A DNA stretch of 50,844 nt from Roseovarius sp. (GCA_029212365.1 JARGOC010000026.1:1-50844), one strand, 5' to 3'; positions 18,576-27,950 are shown, counted from the stretch's first letter. The notes: generated by a model from the letters alone, not told the origin. Numbers and translations are program-made.

Positions 18576-19499
18576 ATGCTGATGGATCTGAAGAAGAAAG
18601 GCGCAAAAGTATACGTTTCTGACTATCGATCTCCTTGTCGAGCACTCGTGCTTCTAGTCGCACTAGCCGTTCTCATCTCGACAAGCGCGCGCGCTGACGT
18701 CGTTTATGATGGCTTCGAAACAAAAGCTCTCAATACTGACATTTGGTCAGTACGGCAAGCCCCTCCCGCTGGCTTTTGGCTGGAGAACAAGCGGTTTCGG
18801 GAAGGCAAGCAGTCATTGGCCTTTGGCATTAGAGTCCAGGATTTATCCTGTGACAATTTTTGTCAACGCACCGAAATACGCCTGGCCAAAAGACATCGCA
18901 TTCTGTTTGGGACCGATGCTTGGTATAGTTTCAGCTTTTTCCTGATGGCAGAAACACCCATTCGCGAAAACACACGGTGGGTGACGGGACAATGGAAGCA
19001 AGATGGGGAAGGAAGCCCGTTTCTGGCGCAACGCTTTGAACACGGCGTATTTCACATCACCGTGCAAGACGGTAATTGCCGGGTACTCGTTGCACAATCT
19101 TCATTGGAAATCTTGCCAATTCCGGATACGAAAGACTTGGAAAATCAGGCTGGTGAGTTCCCCAACAGAGCCACGCGTCGTCACTCCTTTCTGAGCGACA
19201 AGTATTTATATAAGTGCAGCACTGACATAAAAGTCCAGCAATCCGCTGACCCTACGTTACCGGAACCGTTCGGCAGTTGGATCGATATGAAGTATCGGGT
19301 TCGCGCGGGTCTTGACGGAATGGGTCTGGTGGAGATTTGGGCCAACGGCAAATTTATCGCCAGAGTGACGGGCTCTATCGGGTATCCGGCAGAGCCTGCA
19401 GCAACACAATACTTCAAGTTTGGAATCTATCGCGATGTGATGGAAGGCAATGGTTTGGTCTATTTGGACGATTTCAAACGGGAGACCATCGCCCCATAA
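18576..19499 (+). CDS. secreted polysaccharide-lyase-like protein (heparin lyase I-like fold)
   Basis: A 307-residue protein with an N-terminal signal peptide (hydrophobic ALVLLVALAVLISTSARA, cleavage before DVVYDGFE likely). The mature part resembles the Pfam polysaccharide-lyase family of beta-jelly-roll enzymes: FCQRTEIRL, then AWYSFSFFLMAE, and WVTGQWKQDGEG, with a C-terminal YFKFGIYRD-type strand and YLDDFKRE. The substrate cannot be told. ATG 18576 is chosen because GGAAGG at 18563-18568 is 7 nt away; an upstream ATG at 18420 would put a long charged tail before the signal peptide. It starts 218 bp beyond the IS256 right end. Confidence 0.7.
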   Translation: MLMDLKKKGAKVYVSDYRSPCRALVLLVALAVLISTSARADVVYDGFETKALNTDIWSVRQAPPAGFWLENKRFREGKQSLAFGIRVQDLSCDNFCQRTEIRLAKRHRILFGTDAWYSFSFFLMAETPIRENTRWVTGQWKQDGEGSPFLAQRFEHGVFHITVQDGNCRVLVAQSSLEILPIPDTKDLENQAGEFPNRATRRHSFLSDKYLYKCSTDIKVQQSADPTLPEPFGSWIDMKYRVRAGLDGMGLVEIWANGKFIARVTGSIGYPAEPAATQYFKFGIYRDVMEGNGLVYLDDFKRETIAP

Positions 19500-20082
19500 A
19501 GGCGAGGGGAAACAAGTGACGAAGGGTTGTGGGTAGCCAAATTGACAATGCCGTTTGTGATCTGCACCCATTTTCAGCAGCATTCCCATTTCGAGTGTAT
19601 TCAAAACTGAACTGATGCCAAATCTTTCTCACTCTGGCTCCGCAAAACACCAAAAATACACACACGGCAGGGGAAACCCAAGGTGGTGGCGGTAAACTCC
19701 GCGGTTGCTGCTTGGACCGGGTGCTGATGCTGCAACAAGTCGCCCGGGGGCTCAGCAGATGCATAATAGACCAGCCCTAGCCCACTTTCGGAAGAGGTTC
19801 GACCTGAGCGGGCAAGGACAACGCGTAGGCCATCGGATCAACAGGCATCATCTCTGACGTCAACTGCGCCGCCCTGACGCACGGCTGCATCAACAACTGT
19901 GGGAGGCGGGATATTTTCCAAGCACGATAGAACCCGGGGTCGGTTTCTTCCTCCCATTATTGGATGGCCTTCTACCTATGCCAGAAAATCGTCACCCCGG
20001 TTGGTAATGATTATCGGCATTGTGCGTCTAAAGAGACAGAAAACGATTATGGCTCGGAGACTCAAAGAATGGAGGCCAGAAC
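19500..20082. other. intergenic stretch with no confident gene
   Basis: Nothing recognisable as a gene is seen. A minus-strand frame around 19790-19860 ends in a plausible-looking C-terminus (MMPVDPMAYALSLPAQVEPL) without a recognisable domain, possibly a gene relic. The right end should hold the promoter of the plus-strand operon starting at 20083, whose first gene has GGAGG 9 nt before its ATG. Confidence 0.4.
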
Positions 20083-20385
20083 ATGACACAAGACCACAGT
20101 TTCAATGGTTCGATGGCTGCGGGCACAGGCCGACTATCAGTCTATGCCGTCGGGATGAGCGTCGGGATATTTCTGGCAATTAGTTTCATCTTATGCGTCG
20201 GCTTCGGCCTGATCTTTCCCACGATGACGATGTATCAGGCCTGGCTCCCGCTGCTTCCCGGCTTTGCGTGGATAAGCCTGTCGAGCTTTGTCATCGGGCT
20301 AGTCGAGACCTTCGCCTATGGTTGGTTCATCGCGGTCCTCTTCGTACCGCTTTTCAATTACTTCTCTGAAAGGGCCGTCAAATGA
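20083..20385 (+). CDS. DUF5676-type small membrane protein
   Basis: A 100-residue protein with two or three membrane segments: SVGIFLAISFILCVGFGLIFP, then WLPLLPGFAWISLSSFVIGLVETFAYGWFIAVLFVPLFNYF. The layout and the GLVETFAYGW block match the DUF5676 family of unknown function, frequent in metal- and stress-related islands. A GGAGG precedes the start. Its stop overlaps the ATG of the DUF3141 gene by 4 nt, so it opens the operon. Confidence 0.8.
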   Translation: MTQDHSFNGSMAAGTGRLSVYAVGMSVGIFLAISFILCVGFGLIFPTMTMYQAWLPLLPGFAWISLSSFVIGLVETFAYGWFIAVLFVPLFNYFSERAVK

Positions 20386-22211
20386 ATACCGTTCATCACA
20401 TGCACACTGTCAAACCGAAGGCGTCGAACATGGAAAAACCACCAGTCGCATCTCCGACCGCGCCTATGGGATTGCCAGTTTCCTACCAGCAGGATCTCTG
20501 GGAACGTTCGATCCTGTTCTTTGACACTCTGCGGCAGCGCGCTGACAACATGCGCGACCATGAACGGGCCGGAATGCCGCCGTTGCTGGATTTCAAGTAT
20601 GAGACTGTGCTGGATGCCCGCCGGTTTGATACACCGGCCAACTATGCCCTGCTGAAGATCACCGAGATCGACGACGTTTGTCTGGTGGATTGCCTCGATC
20701 CTGAAAAACCACCGGTGATCGTCATCGATCCGCGCGCCGGGCATGGTCCCGGTATCGGCGGATTCAAGCGCGACAGCGAGGTCGGCATGGCGATGCACGA
20801 GGGCCATCCGGTCTATTTCGTAGTGTTCTTCCCCGAACCGATGCCTGGGCAGACACTGGCGGATGTGCTGCACGCGTTGCGCTGCTTCGTTGAGGCAGTC
20901 GCCGGGCTTTACCCAGGAAAACCGCCTATTCTGTACGGCAACTGTCAGGCGGGCTGGGCTGTGACCCTGCTGGCCGCCGATTGCGAAGGCTTGACGGGGC
21001 CGGTGGTCCTGAACGGCGCGCCGCTGTCCTACTGGGCGGGCGAAGACGGCGTGAACCCGATGCGTATCTCTGGTGGCCTGCTGGGCGGGGCTTGGCTGAC
21101 GCACCTGATGGGCGATCTGGGTGATGGACGATTAGACGGTGCATGGCTTGCGCAGAACTTCGAAAGCCTGCAGCCGGAAAAAGCGATCTGGGAAAAGCAC
21201 GCCAATCTCTTGACGAATGTCGACACTGAAGCCGACCGCTTTCTGGATTTCGAACGCTGGTGGGGTGGCTATTACACGCTCAGCAGCCCGGAAATGATGT
21301 CGATCGTCAAAAACCTGTTCATCGGCAACAAACTTGAGAAGGCCACGATGGAAGTCGATGACGGCTGCACGGTGGATTTGCGGCAGATCACCAACCCGAT
21401 CATTGTATTCGCGTCTTACGGCGACAATATCACACCGCCTGCTCAAGCACTCGGGTGGGTTGCCGAGGTCTATGCCGACACCGCTGACCTGATCGCCGCC
21501 GGGCAGCGCATCGTTTATCTGACGAACCCGCATGTAGGGCATCTGGGTATTTTCGTCTCGGCCAGCGTGGCCAAGTTGGAACACCGTGCCATCCTGGAAA
21601 GCCTGGACGAGATCGAGGCGCTTAAGTCGGGTCTGTACGAGATGAAGATCGAAAACCCTACGGGCGATCTGGATTGTCACAAGGCCGACCTGATCGTGAC
21701 TTACGAACCGCGTGAAGTATCCGATCTGAAGGCGGATTATCCGCGCGAAGCGTTCGAAAATGTCGCAGAAGTTTCGACGACGCTGGACAGCTTCTACAGC
21801 GCCTTCGTCAGCCCCTGGGTACGGGCAATGACCACGCCGGCTAGTGCCGACTTGCTCAAATCGCTGCATCCAATGCGGACAAGCCGGTACATGTTTTCCG
21901 AGGCGTATAATCCATGGATGCGCGGTGTGCGGATGATGGCAGATGCGCTGCGCGACACGCGCCAGCCGTTGCCCACCGATCATCCGGGTATCGTCGCGGA
22001 ACGCAAAGCGATGTCCGAGGTCGGACAGTTGATACGAGGCGCGCGCGAGCGCCGCGATGCAACCTACGAACAAGTCTTCCGGCGGCTCTTTGGCGGCCCC
22101 AAACCTGCCCAAACGCCCTCGGCTCCGTCTGTTTCAGGTGCAGTCAAATTAACGGTCAGCCCGGTAAAACCCAATCCAGCCAAAGGAAAACGCCATGCTG
22201 TTGGGAAGTGA
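20382..22211 (+). CDS. DUF3141-domain alpha/beta hydrolase-like protein (PHA-synthase-related)
   Basis: A 609-residue protein of the DUF3141 family, described as related to poly(3-hydroxyalkanoate) synthetases. The block ILYGNCQAGWAVTLLA gives a G-x-C-x-x-G nucleophile elbow with Cys in place of Ser, as in PHA synthases. Downstream PIIVFASYGDNITPP and HVGHLGIFVSA could supply the Asp and His. The reaction is unproven. It is translationally coupled to the preceding DUF5676 gene. It heads a set with acetate kinase and phosphate acyltransferase that recurs in proteobacteria, which suggests a link to acyl-phosphate or acyl-CoA metabolism. Confidence 0.85.
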   Translation: MNTVHHMHTVKPKASNMEKPPVASPTAPMGLPVSYQQDLWERSILFFDTLRQRADNMRDHERAGMPPLLDFKYETVLDARRFDTPANYALLKITEIDDVCLVDCLDPEKPPVIVIDPRAGHGPGIGGFKRDSEVGMAMHEGHPVYFVVFFPEPMPGQTLADVLHALRCFVEAVAGLYPGKPPILYGNCQAGWAVTLLAADCEGLTGPVVLNGAPLSYWAGEDGVNPMRISGGLLGGAWLTHLMGDLGDGRLDGAWLAQNFESLQPEKAIWEKHANLLTNVDTEADRFLDFERWWGGYYTLSSPEMMSIVKNLFIGNKLEKATMEVDDGCTVDLRQITNPIIVFASYGDNITPPAQALGWVAEVYADTADLIAAGQRIVYLTNPHVGHLGIFVSASVAKLEHRAILESLDEIEALKSGLYEMKIENPTGDLDCHKADLIVTYEPREVSDLKADYPREAFENVAEVSTTLDSFYSAFVSPWVRAMTTPASADLLKSLHPMRTSRYMFSEAYNPWMRGVRMMADALRDTRQPLPTDHPGIVAERKAMSEVGQLIRGARERRDATYEQVFRRLFGGPKPAQTPSAPSVSGAVKLTVSPVKPNPAKGKRHAVGK

Positions 22212-22341
22212 ACTTATGTTGAGCAACTTCATCGTCAGTAGCTTGACGGCCATGTCGTTGTTCTCACATCTGTGCAAACAACCAACCGTTCTGTCTGTCA
22301 GGATGACTCTGACCGATCAAGAAGATCGCTCTGATGCCTGA
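22195..22341 (+). CDS. small ORF bridging the DUF3141 gene and acetate kinase
   Basis: A 48-codon frame starts at ATG 22195 behind a strong AAAGGA ribosome binding site 7 nt away. It overlaps the DUF3141 end by 17 nt, and its TGA overlaps the acetate kinase start (ATGCCTGA, 8 nt). The peptide begins with a weakly hydrophobic stretch (MLLGSELMLSNFIVSSLTAM) and is otherwise featureless. The spacing fits translational coupling that keeps ribosomes on the message across the gap. A real product is possible but unproven. Confidence 0.4.
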   Translation: MLLGSELMLSNFIVSSLTAMSLFSHLCKQPTVLSVRMTLTDQEDRSDA

Positions 22342-23398
22342 CGGCGCAATCCTGACACTTAACGCCGGCTCCTCGAGTCTGAAGTTCGCCATCTTTGCCA
22401 ATGGCGAACGGCCTCGACGGCTCTGGTCGGGCGCAATCGAGCGCATCGGACTGCCGGGTGCCCGGTTTCGACTTTTAGACGCATGCGACAAGGTCGTCGG
22501 GGTAGAAACCGGAACCATCGAGGACCATGGCACCGCTCTGAAACGGCTTTTACTCGCTACTGAACATGAGGCAAGCGGAGTGAAACTGGTTGCCGTCGGT
22601 CACCGGATCGCGCGACCCGATCTTACCCAAATTGCCTGCTTTGACACGTCTTTCCATCACGACCTGCCGCGCATTGCCCGCCTGTCTGGCTTACCGTGTG
22701 CGCTTCAAGATGAAGGGCTTCGCCGCTATGGTTTCCACGGGCTATCCTACGAATACATTGTCAAGGCGCTGCGCGACACTGGTGTAGCTGTAGATGCCGA
22801 ACGGATCATAGTCGCGCATCTCGGCAACGGTGCGTCGATGTGTGCGATCCGCGGTAGAAAAAGCCTTGAGACGACGATGGGGTTTTCGACGATCGGCGGG
22901 TTGCCGATGGGTACGAAGTCGGGCGATATCGACCCTGGCCTGCTGCTGCACCTCCTGATCGACAAGGAGATGACGCCCAAGGCGGTTTCGCTGATGCTCT
23001 ACACCGAAAGCGGTCTTTTTGGCCTATCCGGTATCAGCCGCAACATGCAGGAATTGCTGCAACGCCCTGATGACGCGGCAACCGAGGCGGTGGCGTACTT
23101 CTGCTACCATGCCCGGCGGCATCTTGCGGGCCTGACAGCGGCTTTGGCCGGGTTCGACCGGTTGGTGTTTACCGGCGGCATCGGTGCCAACGCGCCGCAG
23201 GTCAGGGCGGGCATTTGCGACGAGCTTGGTTATTTCGGCATCGTTTTGAACAAAACCGCAAACCTTAGCGGCAATCGGGTGATTTCGACCGGGTCAGCGG
23301 GCGTGACGGTCGAGGTGCGTCAGACCGATGAAGAGGCGATGATCGCGGGCCATGTCCACAAACTCATAGCCGGCCAACCGATGGCGCGGGAGGCGTAA
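22334..23398 (+). CDS. ackA: acetate/propionate kinase family protein lacking an internal segment
   Basis: A 354-residue member of the acetokinase family, which transfers phosphate between acetyl phosphate and ADP. N-terminal LNAGSSSLKF, the catalytic FDTSFH, RRYGFHGLSYEY, AHLGNGASMCA, FTGGIGANAP and the late TDEEAMIA are present. Family members are usually about 390-400 residues. Here VGHRI jumps directly to ARPDLTQIACFD, so roughly 45 residues with the VHGG and APLHxP segments are absent in frame. In the MGTKSGDIDPG block Lys stands where the family has its active-site Arg. Activity is therefore doubtful. It is operonic with the acyltransferase, starting 4 nt before it. Confidence 0.85.
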   Translation: MPDGAILTLNAGSSSLKFAIFANGERPRRLWSGAIERIGLPGARFRLLDACDKVVGVETGTIEDHGTALKRLLLATEHEASGVKLVAVGHRIARPDLTQIACFDTSFHHDLPRIARLSGLPCALQDEGLRRYGFHGLSYEYIVKALRDTGVAVDAERIIVAHLGNGASMCAIRGRKSLETTMGFSTIGGLPMGTKSGDIDPGLLLHLLIDKEMTPKAVSLMLYTESGLFGLSGISRNMQELLQRPDDAATEAVAYFCYHARRHLAGLTAALAGFDRLVFTGGIGANAPQVRAGICDELGYFGIVLNKTANLSGNRVISTGSAGVTVEVRQTDEEAMIAGHVHKLIAGQPMAREA

Positions 23399-23401
23399 GC
23401 A

Positions 23402-24466
23402 ATGAACAATAAAGTCGCGCCGTTTGATGCCCTGACGAGGGCGGCCTCCAAGGCAGGTCCGGTCCGCGTTGCGGTGGCCGATGCCGCTCAGAGGGTCGTG
23501 ATGGAAACGCTGCGCGATGCCGAACGAGTTGGTCTGGCGACACCGCTCCTTGTCGGTGACCCGAACGCCATCCGCACTATCGCCGCCGATCTGGGTTGGG
23601 CGGTTCCGCAGGACGCGATCATCGCCGTGGCCGACGATTCCGAAGCGGCCGCGCGTGTGGTCGCACTGGTACGCGAAGGCAAGGCGGACGTTGTGATGAA
23701 GGGTAACCTGCACACCGACATCTTCATGCGCGCACTTCTCGACAAGGATCTTGGACTGCGACTTCCTGGGCAGCGTGTCAGTCATGTTTTTGTGGTGACG
23801 CTGCCTGGGCATGAGCGACTGCTCGGTATCACCGACGCGGCCATCAACATTGCGCCCGACCTGACCGCCAAGGCGCAGATCTGCCAGAATGCTGTCAATC
23901 TGTTCCGCATGTTGGGGGTTGTGAGGCCGAAGGTCGCAGTGCTGTCGGCGGTAGAGACCGTGACGGCCGATATCGCCTCGACACTGGATGCCGCCTGTCT
24001 CACTCTTATGTCCCGACGCGGCCAGATCACCGGCGCCGAGGTGGATGGGCCGCTGGCGCTCGACAATGCCATATCGGCCCGCGCCGCGACCGAGAAAGGT
24101 ATTCTGTCTGGCGTGGCAGGCTATGCTGATATCTTGCTCGTGCCAGATCTCGTCTCGGGCAATATTCTGGCCAAGTCGCTGGAATATCTTGCCGGGGGCG
24201 TTGCGGCGGGGATTGCCATCGGATTGGCAGCGCCGGTCGTGTTGACCTCGCGCGCTGATCCGGCACCGGCGAGACTGGCGGCGCTAGCCATTGCCACACT
24301 GATGTACGACCGCAGCCCCCACGTTGAACCGCGACCGGGCCTCGCCGAAAGCAGCATCGCCGCTGCACCGCAACCGGAAGATGCCTGCTGTCCCCTGCCC
24401 GCCGGATCGAACCTGCAACGCGGTCCGGTCGGTACGCCGCCGCAATTTGGGGAGGCCGCGCAATGA
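23402..24466 (+). CDS. phosphate acetyl/butyryltransferase family protein
   Basis: A 354-residue PTA/PTB-family acyltransferase that would exchange acyl-CoA and acyl phosphate. Seen are the N-terminal RVAVADAAQRVVMETLRDAERVGLATPLLVG, the core ADVVMKGNLHTDIFMRALL, and the C-terminal AGYADILLVPDLVSGNILAKSLEYLAGGVAAGI. It lacks the N-terminal MaoC-like domain carried by many homologues. The last 45 residues are a low-complexity proline/alanine tail with a CC pair. It lies 3 nt after the kinase and overlaps the FabI-like gene by 4 nt. With phosphoketolase it could link acetyl phosphate to acetyl-CoA. Confidence 0.88.
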   Translation: MNNKVAPFDALTRAASKAGPVRVAVADAAQRVVMETLRDAERVGLATPLLVGDPNAIRTIAADLGWAVPQDAIIAVADDSEAAARVVALVREGKADVVMKGNLHTDIFMRALLDKDLGLRLPGQRVSHVFVVTLPGHERLLGITDAAINIAPDLTAKAQICQNAVNLFRMLGVVRPKVAVLSAVETVTADIASTLDAACLTLMSRRGQITGAEVDGPLALDNAISARAATEKGILSGVAGYADILLVPDLVSGNILAKSLEYLAGGVAAGIAIGLAAPVVLTSRADPAPARLAALAIATLMYDRSPHVEPRPGLAESSIAAAPQPEDACCPLPAGSNLQRGPVGTPPQFGEAAQ

Positions 24467-25275
24467 CCACTTCCGATAGGCCGTTTAATCCGGCGGAAGC
24501 CCTCGACCTTTCAGGAAAGAAGGGTCTTGTCGTGGGGATAGCCAATGAACACAGCCTCGCCTGGGCCGCCGCACAGCATTTTCATGCTGCCGGTTCCGAG
24601 CTGGCCCTGACCTATTTCAACGACAAGGCTCTGACCTATGTCGAACCGCTGGCAAAGCGGGTCGCCGCGTCGATTTTCATGCCCTGCGATGTAACGATGG
24701 AGGGTTCGTTGGAAGCAGTCTTCGCGACCATCGAGAAAACTTGGGGCCGTCTCGACTTCCTCCTCCATTCGATCGCCTGGGCACCGGCAGAGGATCTGCA
24801 CGGCCGACTGACGGACAGTTCCGGTGCAGGGTTCGCCCAATCGATGCTGGTCTCGTGCCATTCGTTCATCCGGATGGCCAAATTGGCCGAGCCGCTCATG
24901 ACGCAAGGTGGCAGCCTCACGACGCTCAGTTTTCTCGGTGCCGAAAAGGTTGTGGACCACTACAACATCATGGGACCGGTCAAGGCAGCCCTTGAATCAT
25001 CGGTGCGTTATCTTGCGCACGAACTTGGCCCAAAAGCGATCCGTGTCAACGCTATTTCTGCTGGTGCCATACGGACGCGGGCGTCGTCTGGAATCGAACA
25101 TTTCGACGAACTGATCGACGAAACCATCAGAAAAGCTCCCTTGCGGCGAACAGTGACTCCAGATGAGGTTGGCCGCGCCGCCCTGCTTCTGGCCAGCGAC
25201 TACACAACGGGTACGACAGGCGAAGTTCTTCATGTGGACGCAGGGTTCAATGTAGCTGGCATGGTATTTCATTAG
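24463..25275 (+). CDS. fabI: enoyl-ACP reductase, FabI-type SDR
   Basis: A 270-residue short-chain dehydrogenase of the FabI group, which reduces the enoyl double bond on ACP with NAD(P)H. The divergent cofactor motif GIANEHSLAW replaces the usual TGxxxGxG, as in all FabI proteins. The active-site pair is Tyr and Lys in YNIMGPVK, with upstream SIAWAP and FLGAEKVVDHY. The end AGFNVAGM is normal. It is translationally coupled to the acyltransferase (ATGA overlap). It is probably a second FabI copy working with this cluster; a chromosomal copy would be expected elsewhere. Confidence 0.9.
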   Translation: MTTSDRPFNPAEALDLSGKKGLVVGIANEHSLAWAAAQHFHAAGSELALTYFNDKALTYVEPLAKRVAASIFMPCDVTMEGSLEAVFATIEKTWGRLDFLLHSIAWAPAEDLHGRLTDSSGAGFAQSMLVSCHSFIRMAKLAEPLMTQGGSLTTLSFLGAEKVVDHYNIMGPVKAALESSVRYLAHELGPKAIRVNAISAGAIRTRASSGIEHFDELIDETIRKAPLRRTVTPDEVGRAALLLASDYTTGTTGEVLHVDAGFNVAGMVFH

Positions 25276-25511
25276 GAACCAGATATCTTTTTTGGAGAAG
25301 ATTTGTAATGCCCAAAGCCGACCTGCGTCTCAATTCCTGCAGCACGTCACCAATGCAACAGCAACGATCAGGTATCAGCATCGCAAACCTCGGCACACAT
25401 TGACCATAAGAGCCAAAAAAGGGCCTCGAATGTCCCCACTACGCCCTGACCCACTATTGCCTCCAGAGAAGAAGACCTGACGCCCCGGGTAGAAAATTTC
25501 CAAAGGAACGG
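25276..25511 (+). other. gap between fabI and the metal ATPase gene
   Basis: A 32-codon frame starts at ATG 25308 (MPKADLRLNSCS) behind a distant GGAG, and a second frame runs through the same bases. Neither matches anything I recognise. It may be the stump of a lost gene. The ATPase start is served by AAAGGA just before 25512. Confidence 0.35.
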
Positions 25512-27950
25512 ATGATGAAAACGAGCGTGATCAAAGTTGATGACATGTTGTCAATATGGAGCCTCGACGAAGTAGAGAGTCGGATTGGCGAGGTACCCGG
25601 CGTTGAAAGCGTTACGGTGAATTTCGCAGCGGAGAACGCGACGGTCCGCTATGACGAAACCCGCGTTGCAGTTTCCGATATCAAATCGACTGTGCACGAA
25701 CTTGGACTGCAATCCAACAGAACCGATAAGGATGCACCTCCTGAGGTCGCAGCCGCCGAGGATCATGAAGACCACGTAGACGACAGCGAACCGGCTGCGG
25801 CCCCCGAATCTGCTACGCCAAAATCAAAGGTCGAGATCCCCGTCGCCAAGCATGGCGCACATGCAGGACATGAAAAGCACGATGACACGGCGTCGGACGC
25901 GTCGAAGTCCACATCTGGCAGTCAGACCAACACGCCAAAACCTTCATCCGACCATGCGGGCCATGTAGGTCACAATAGCCATGATAAACATCAGGGTCAT
26001 TCTCCCGAAAAATTTCGTGACCGGTTCTGGCTGTCGCTCGCTGTCACCGTTCCGGTTGTGATCTGGTCTGCCCCCATCCAGGACTTGCTTGGCTACCAGG
26101 CCCCGGCGTTCCCCGGATCGGATTGGATGGCACCTGTGCTCTCCACTGTCGTCTTCCTCTACGGCGGTCTGGTTTTCCTGCAAGGTGCGTGGCGCGAGCT
26201 GAGAGACCGGCTGCCGGGGATGATGACCCTCATCTCGCTCGCCATCACGGTCGCATTCGTATTCTCCTGGGTGGTTCAGCTCGGGCTGATCGACTCGATG
26301 CCCCTGTGGTGGGAGCTGGCATCTCTGGTTACGATCATGCTGCTCGGCCACTGGATCGAGATGCGGTCCATCAATCAGGCGCAGGGTGCTCTGAAAGAGC
26401 TGGCAAAACTTTTGCCGGACACCGCAACACGGATTACCGATGCGGGCGAGGAAACGGTCGACATCAGTGCCTTGCGCAATGGCGACCTGCTGCTGGTGCG
26501 CCCGGGTGAAAGCATTCCCGCGGATGGTGTGGTGCGCAAGGGGACAAGCGACATTGACGAGGCGATGATCACCGGTGAGTCGCGACCCGTGAAAAAAGGC
26601 GAAGGCGACGAAGTGATCGCCGCCACGATCAACGGAGAAGGGTCTCTGCGCATTGCGGTAACCGGAACGGGCGACAAGACCAAGCTGTCCGGCATCATGC
26701 GGCTGGTGGCCGATGCGCAGACCTCCAAATCCAGATCCCAACACCTGGCAGACCGCGCAGCCCGCCTTCTTACCGTTGTCGCGATTGGCGCGGCGGTGGT
26801 AACTTTTGCGGCGTGGCAACTGCTAGGGGCCGAGTTGGATTTTGCCGTGGTGCGGATGGTGACGGTTCTGGTGATCGCTTGCCCACATGCCCTCGGGCTG
26901 GCGGTGCCGCTGGTGGTGGCCATCTCCACGACTCTAGGCGCCCGTAACGGCCTACTGGTCCGGGACCGCCGTGGGCTCGAGGAGGCCCGCAATCTTGACA
27001 CCGTAATTTTCGACAAGACCGGAACATTGACGCTGGGTGAGTTCCGGATCGTGGCCAGTTCGGTCGCGGATGGCCTGGACGAGGACGAGGCCCTTCGCAT
27101 CGCGTCTGGTATTGAAGCTGAGTCCCAGCATCCCATTGCGCGGGGGATCGTGAAGACTGCCGAAGACAAAGGCATAGCGGTGCCATCGGCCGACGGATTC
27201 CGCGCGATCACAGGCAAGGGCGTTGCAGCCACGATCGACGGTGTCGAGTATCACATGGGCGGACCCGCACTGCTCAAATCAGAAAACGTCGATGTTCCAC
27301 CGGCGCTTCAGGCTGCCTCCGAAGCCGCGGCCGGCAATGGACAGGCAGCGATCTATCTTGTCCAGGCCGGAAAGGCCTTGGCCGTCTATGCCGTGGCGGA
27401 TGCAATCCGCGAGGAAAGCCGCGAAGCCATCGCAGCGCTGCATGAACGGGGCATCGAGGTCGCGATGCTAACAGGCGACGCGCAGGCGGTGGCCGATGCG
27501 GTCGCCAAGGAGCTTGGAATCGATACCGTATTCGCGGAAGTGCTGCCCGATGACAAGGCTTCAAAGGTTCGCGAGTTGCAGGCGCAAGGCAAGAAGGTGG
27601 CTATGATCGGCGACGGGGTGAATGACGCACCCGCCCTTGCCACAGCCGATATCGGAATTGCGATCGGCGCTGGGGCCGACGTGGCCGTCGAGGCTGGGCA
27701 TATTGTGCTAGTGCGGTCGGATCCCCGCGACATCCCCCGCATCATCACGCTGAGCCGCGTCACATATCGCAAGATGAAACAGAACCTCTGGCTGGCCGCA
27801 GGCTACAATATCTTTGCTATCCCACTTGCCGCGGGAGTGCTTGCGCCTTGGGGTATCCTGCTCACGCCCGCCGTGGGTGCAATACTGATGTCGGCGAGCA
27901 CAGTCGTAGTGGCGATCAACGCGCAGCTCTTGAAGCGGGTCAAACTTTGA
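25512..27950 (+). CDS. copB: CopB-type (P1B-3) heavy-metal translocating P-type ATPase
   Basis: An 812-residue copper/heavy-metal exporting ATPase. The N-terminal ferredoxin-like HMA domain (residues 1-70) has lost its metal-binding CxxC: where GMxCxxC is expected it reads DDMLSIWS. A long His-rich linker follows (about 80-165, with HAGHEKHDD and HVGHNSHDKHQGH). The membrane and catalytic parts are complete: actuator ITGESRPV, the ion-path CPH in VIACPHALGLA, phosphorylation site FDKTGTLTLG, and GDGVNDAPAL. CPH and the His-rich N-terminus point to the CopB subgroup. A 25-codon scrap of a homologous C-terminus lies at 33662-33736. Confidence 0.93.
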   Translation: MMKTSVIKVDDMLSIWSLDEVESRIGEVPGVESVTVNFAAENATVRYDETRVAVSDIKSTVHELGLQSNRTDKDAPPEVAAAEDHEDHVDDSEPAAAPESATPKSKVEIPVAKHGAHAGHEKHDDTASDASKSTSGSQTNTPKPSSDHAGHVGHNSHDKHQGHSPEKFRDRFWLSLAVTVPVVIWSAPIQDLLGYQAPAFPGSDWMAPVLSTVVFLYGGLVFLQGAWRELRDRLPGMMTLISLAITVAFVFSWVVQLGLIDSMPLWWELASLVTIMLLGHWIEMRSINQAQGALKELAKLLPDTATRITDAGEETVDISALRNGDLLLVRPGESIPADGVVRKGTSDIDEAMITGESRPVKKGEGDEVIAATINGEGSLRIAVTGTGDKTKLSGIMRLVADAQTSKSRSQHLADRAARLLTVVAIGAAVVTFAAWQLLGAELDFAVVRMVTVLVIACPHALGLAVPLVVAISTTLGARNGLLVRDRRGLEEARNLDTVIFDKTGTLTLGEFRIVASSVADGLDEDEALRIASGIEAESQHPIARGIVKTAEDKGIAVPSADGFRAITGKGVAATIDGVEYHMGGPALLKSENVDVPPALQAASEAAAGNGQAAIYLVQAGKALAVYAVADAIREESREAIAALHERGIEVAMLTGDAQAVADAVAKELGIDTVFAEVLPDDKASKVRELQAQGKKVAMIGDGVNDAPALATADIGIAIGAGADVAVEAGHIVLVRSDPRDIPRIITLSRVTYRKMKQNLWLAAGYNIFAIPLAAGVLAPWGILLTPAVGAILMSASTVVVAINAQLLKRVKL

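Noticed and set aside
21132..22112. 326-codon minus-strand frame opposite the DUF3141 gene
   Set aside because: Antisense shadow; the plus-strand protein is well conserved.
25292..25480. Short ORFs between fabI and the ATPase
   Set aside because: Two overlapping frames, poor spacing to GGAG and no similarity.
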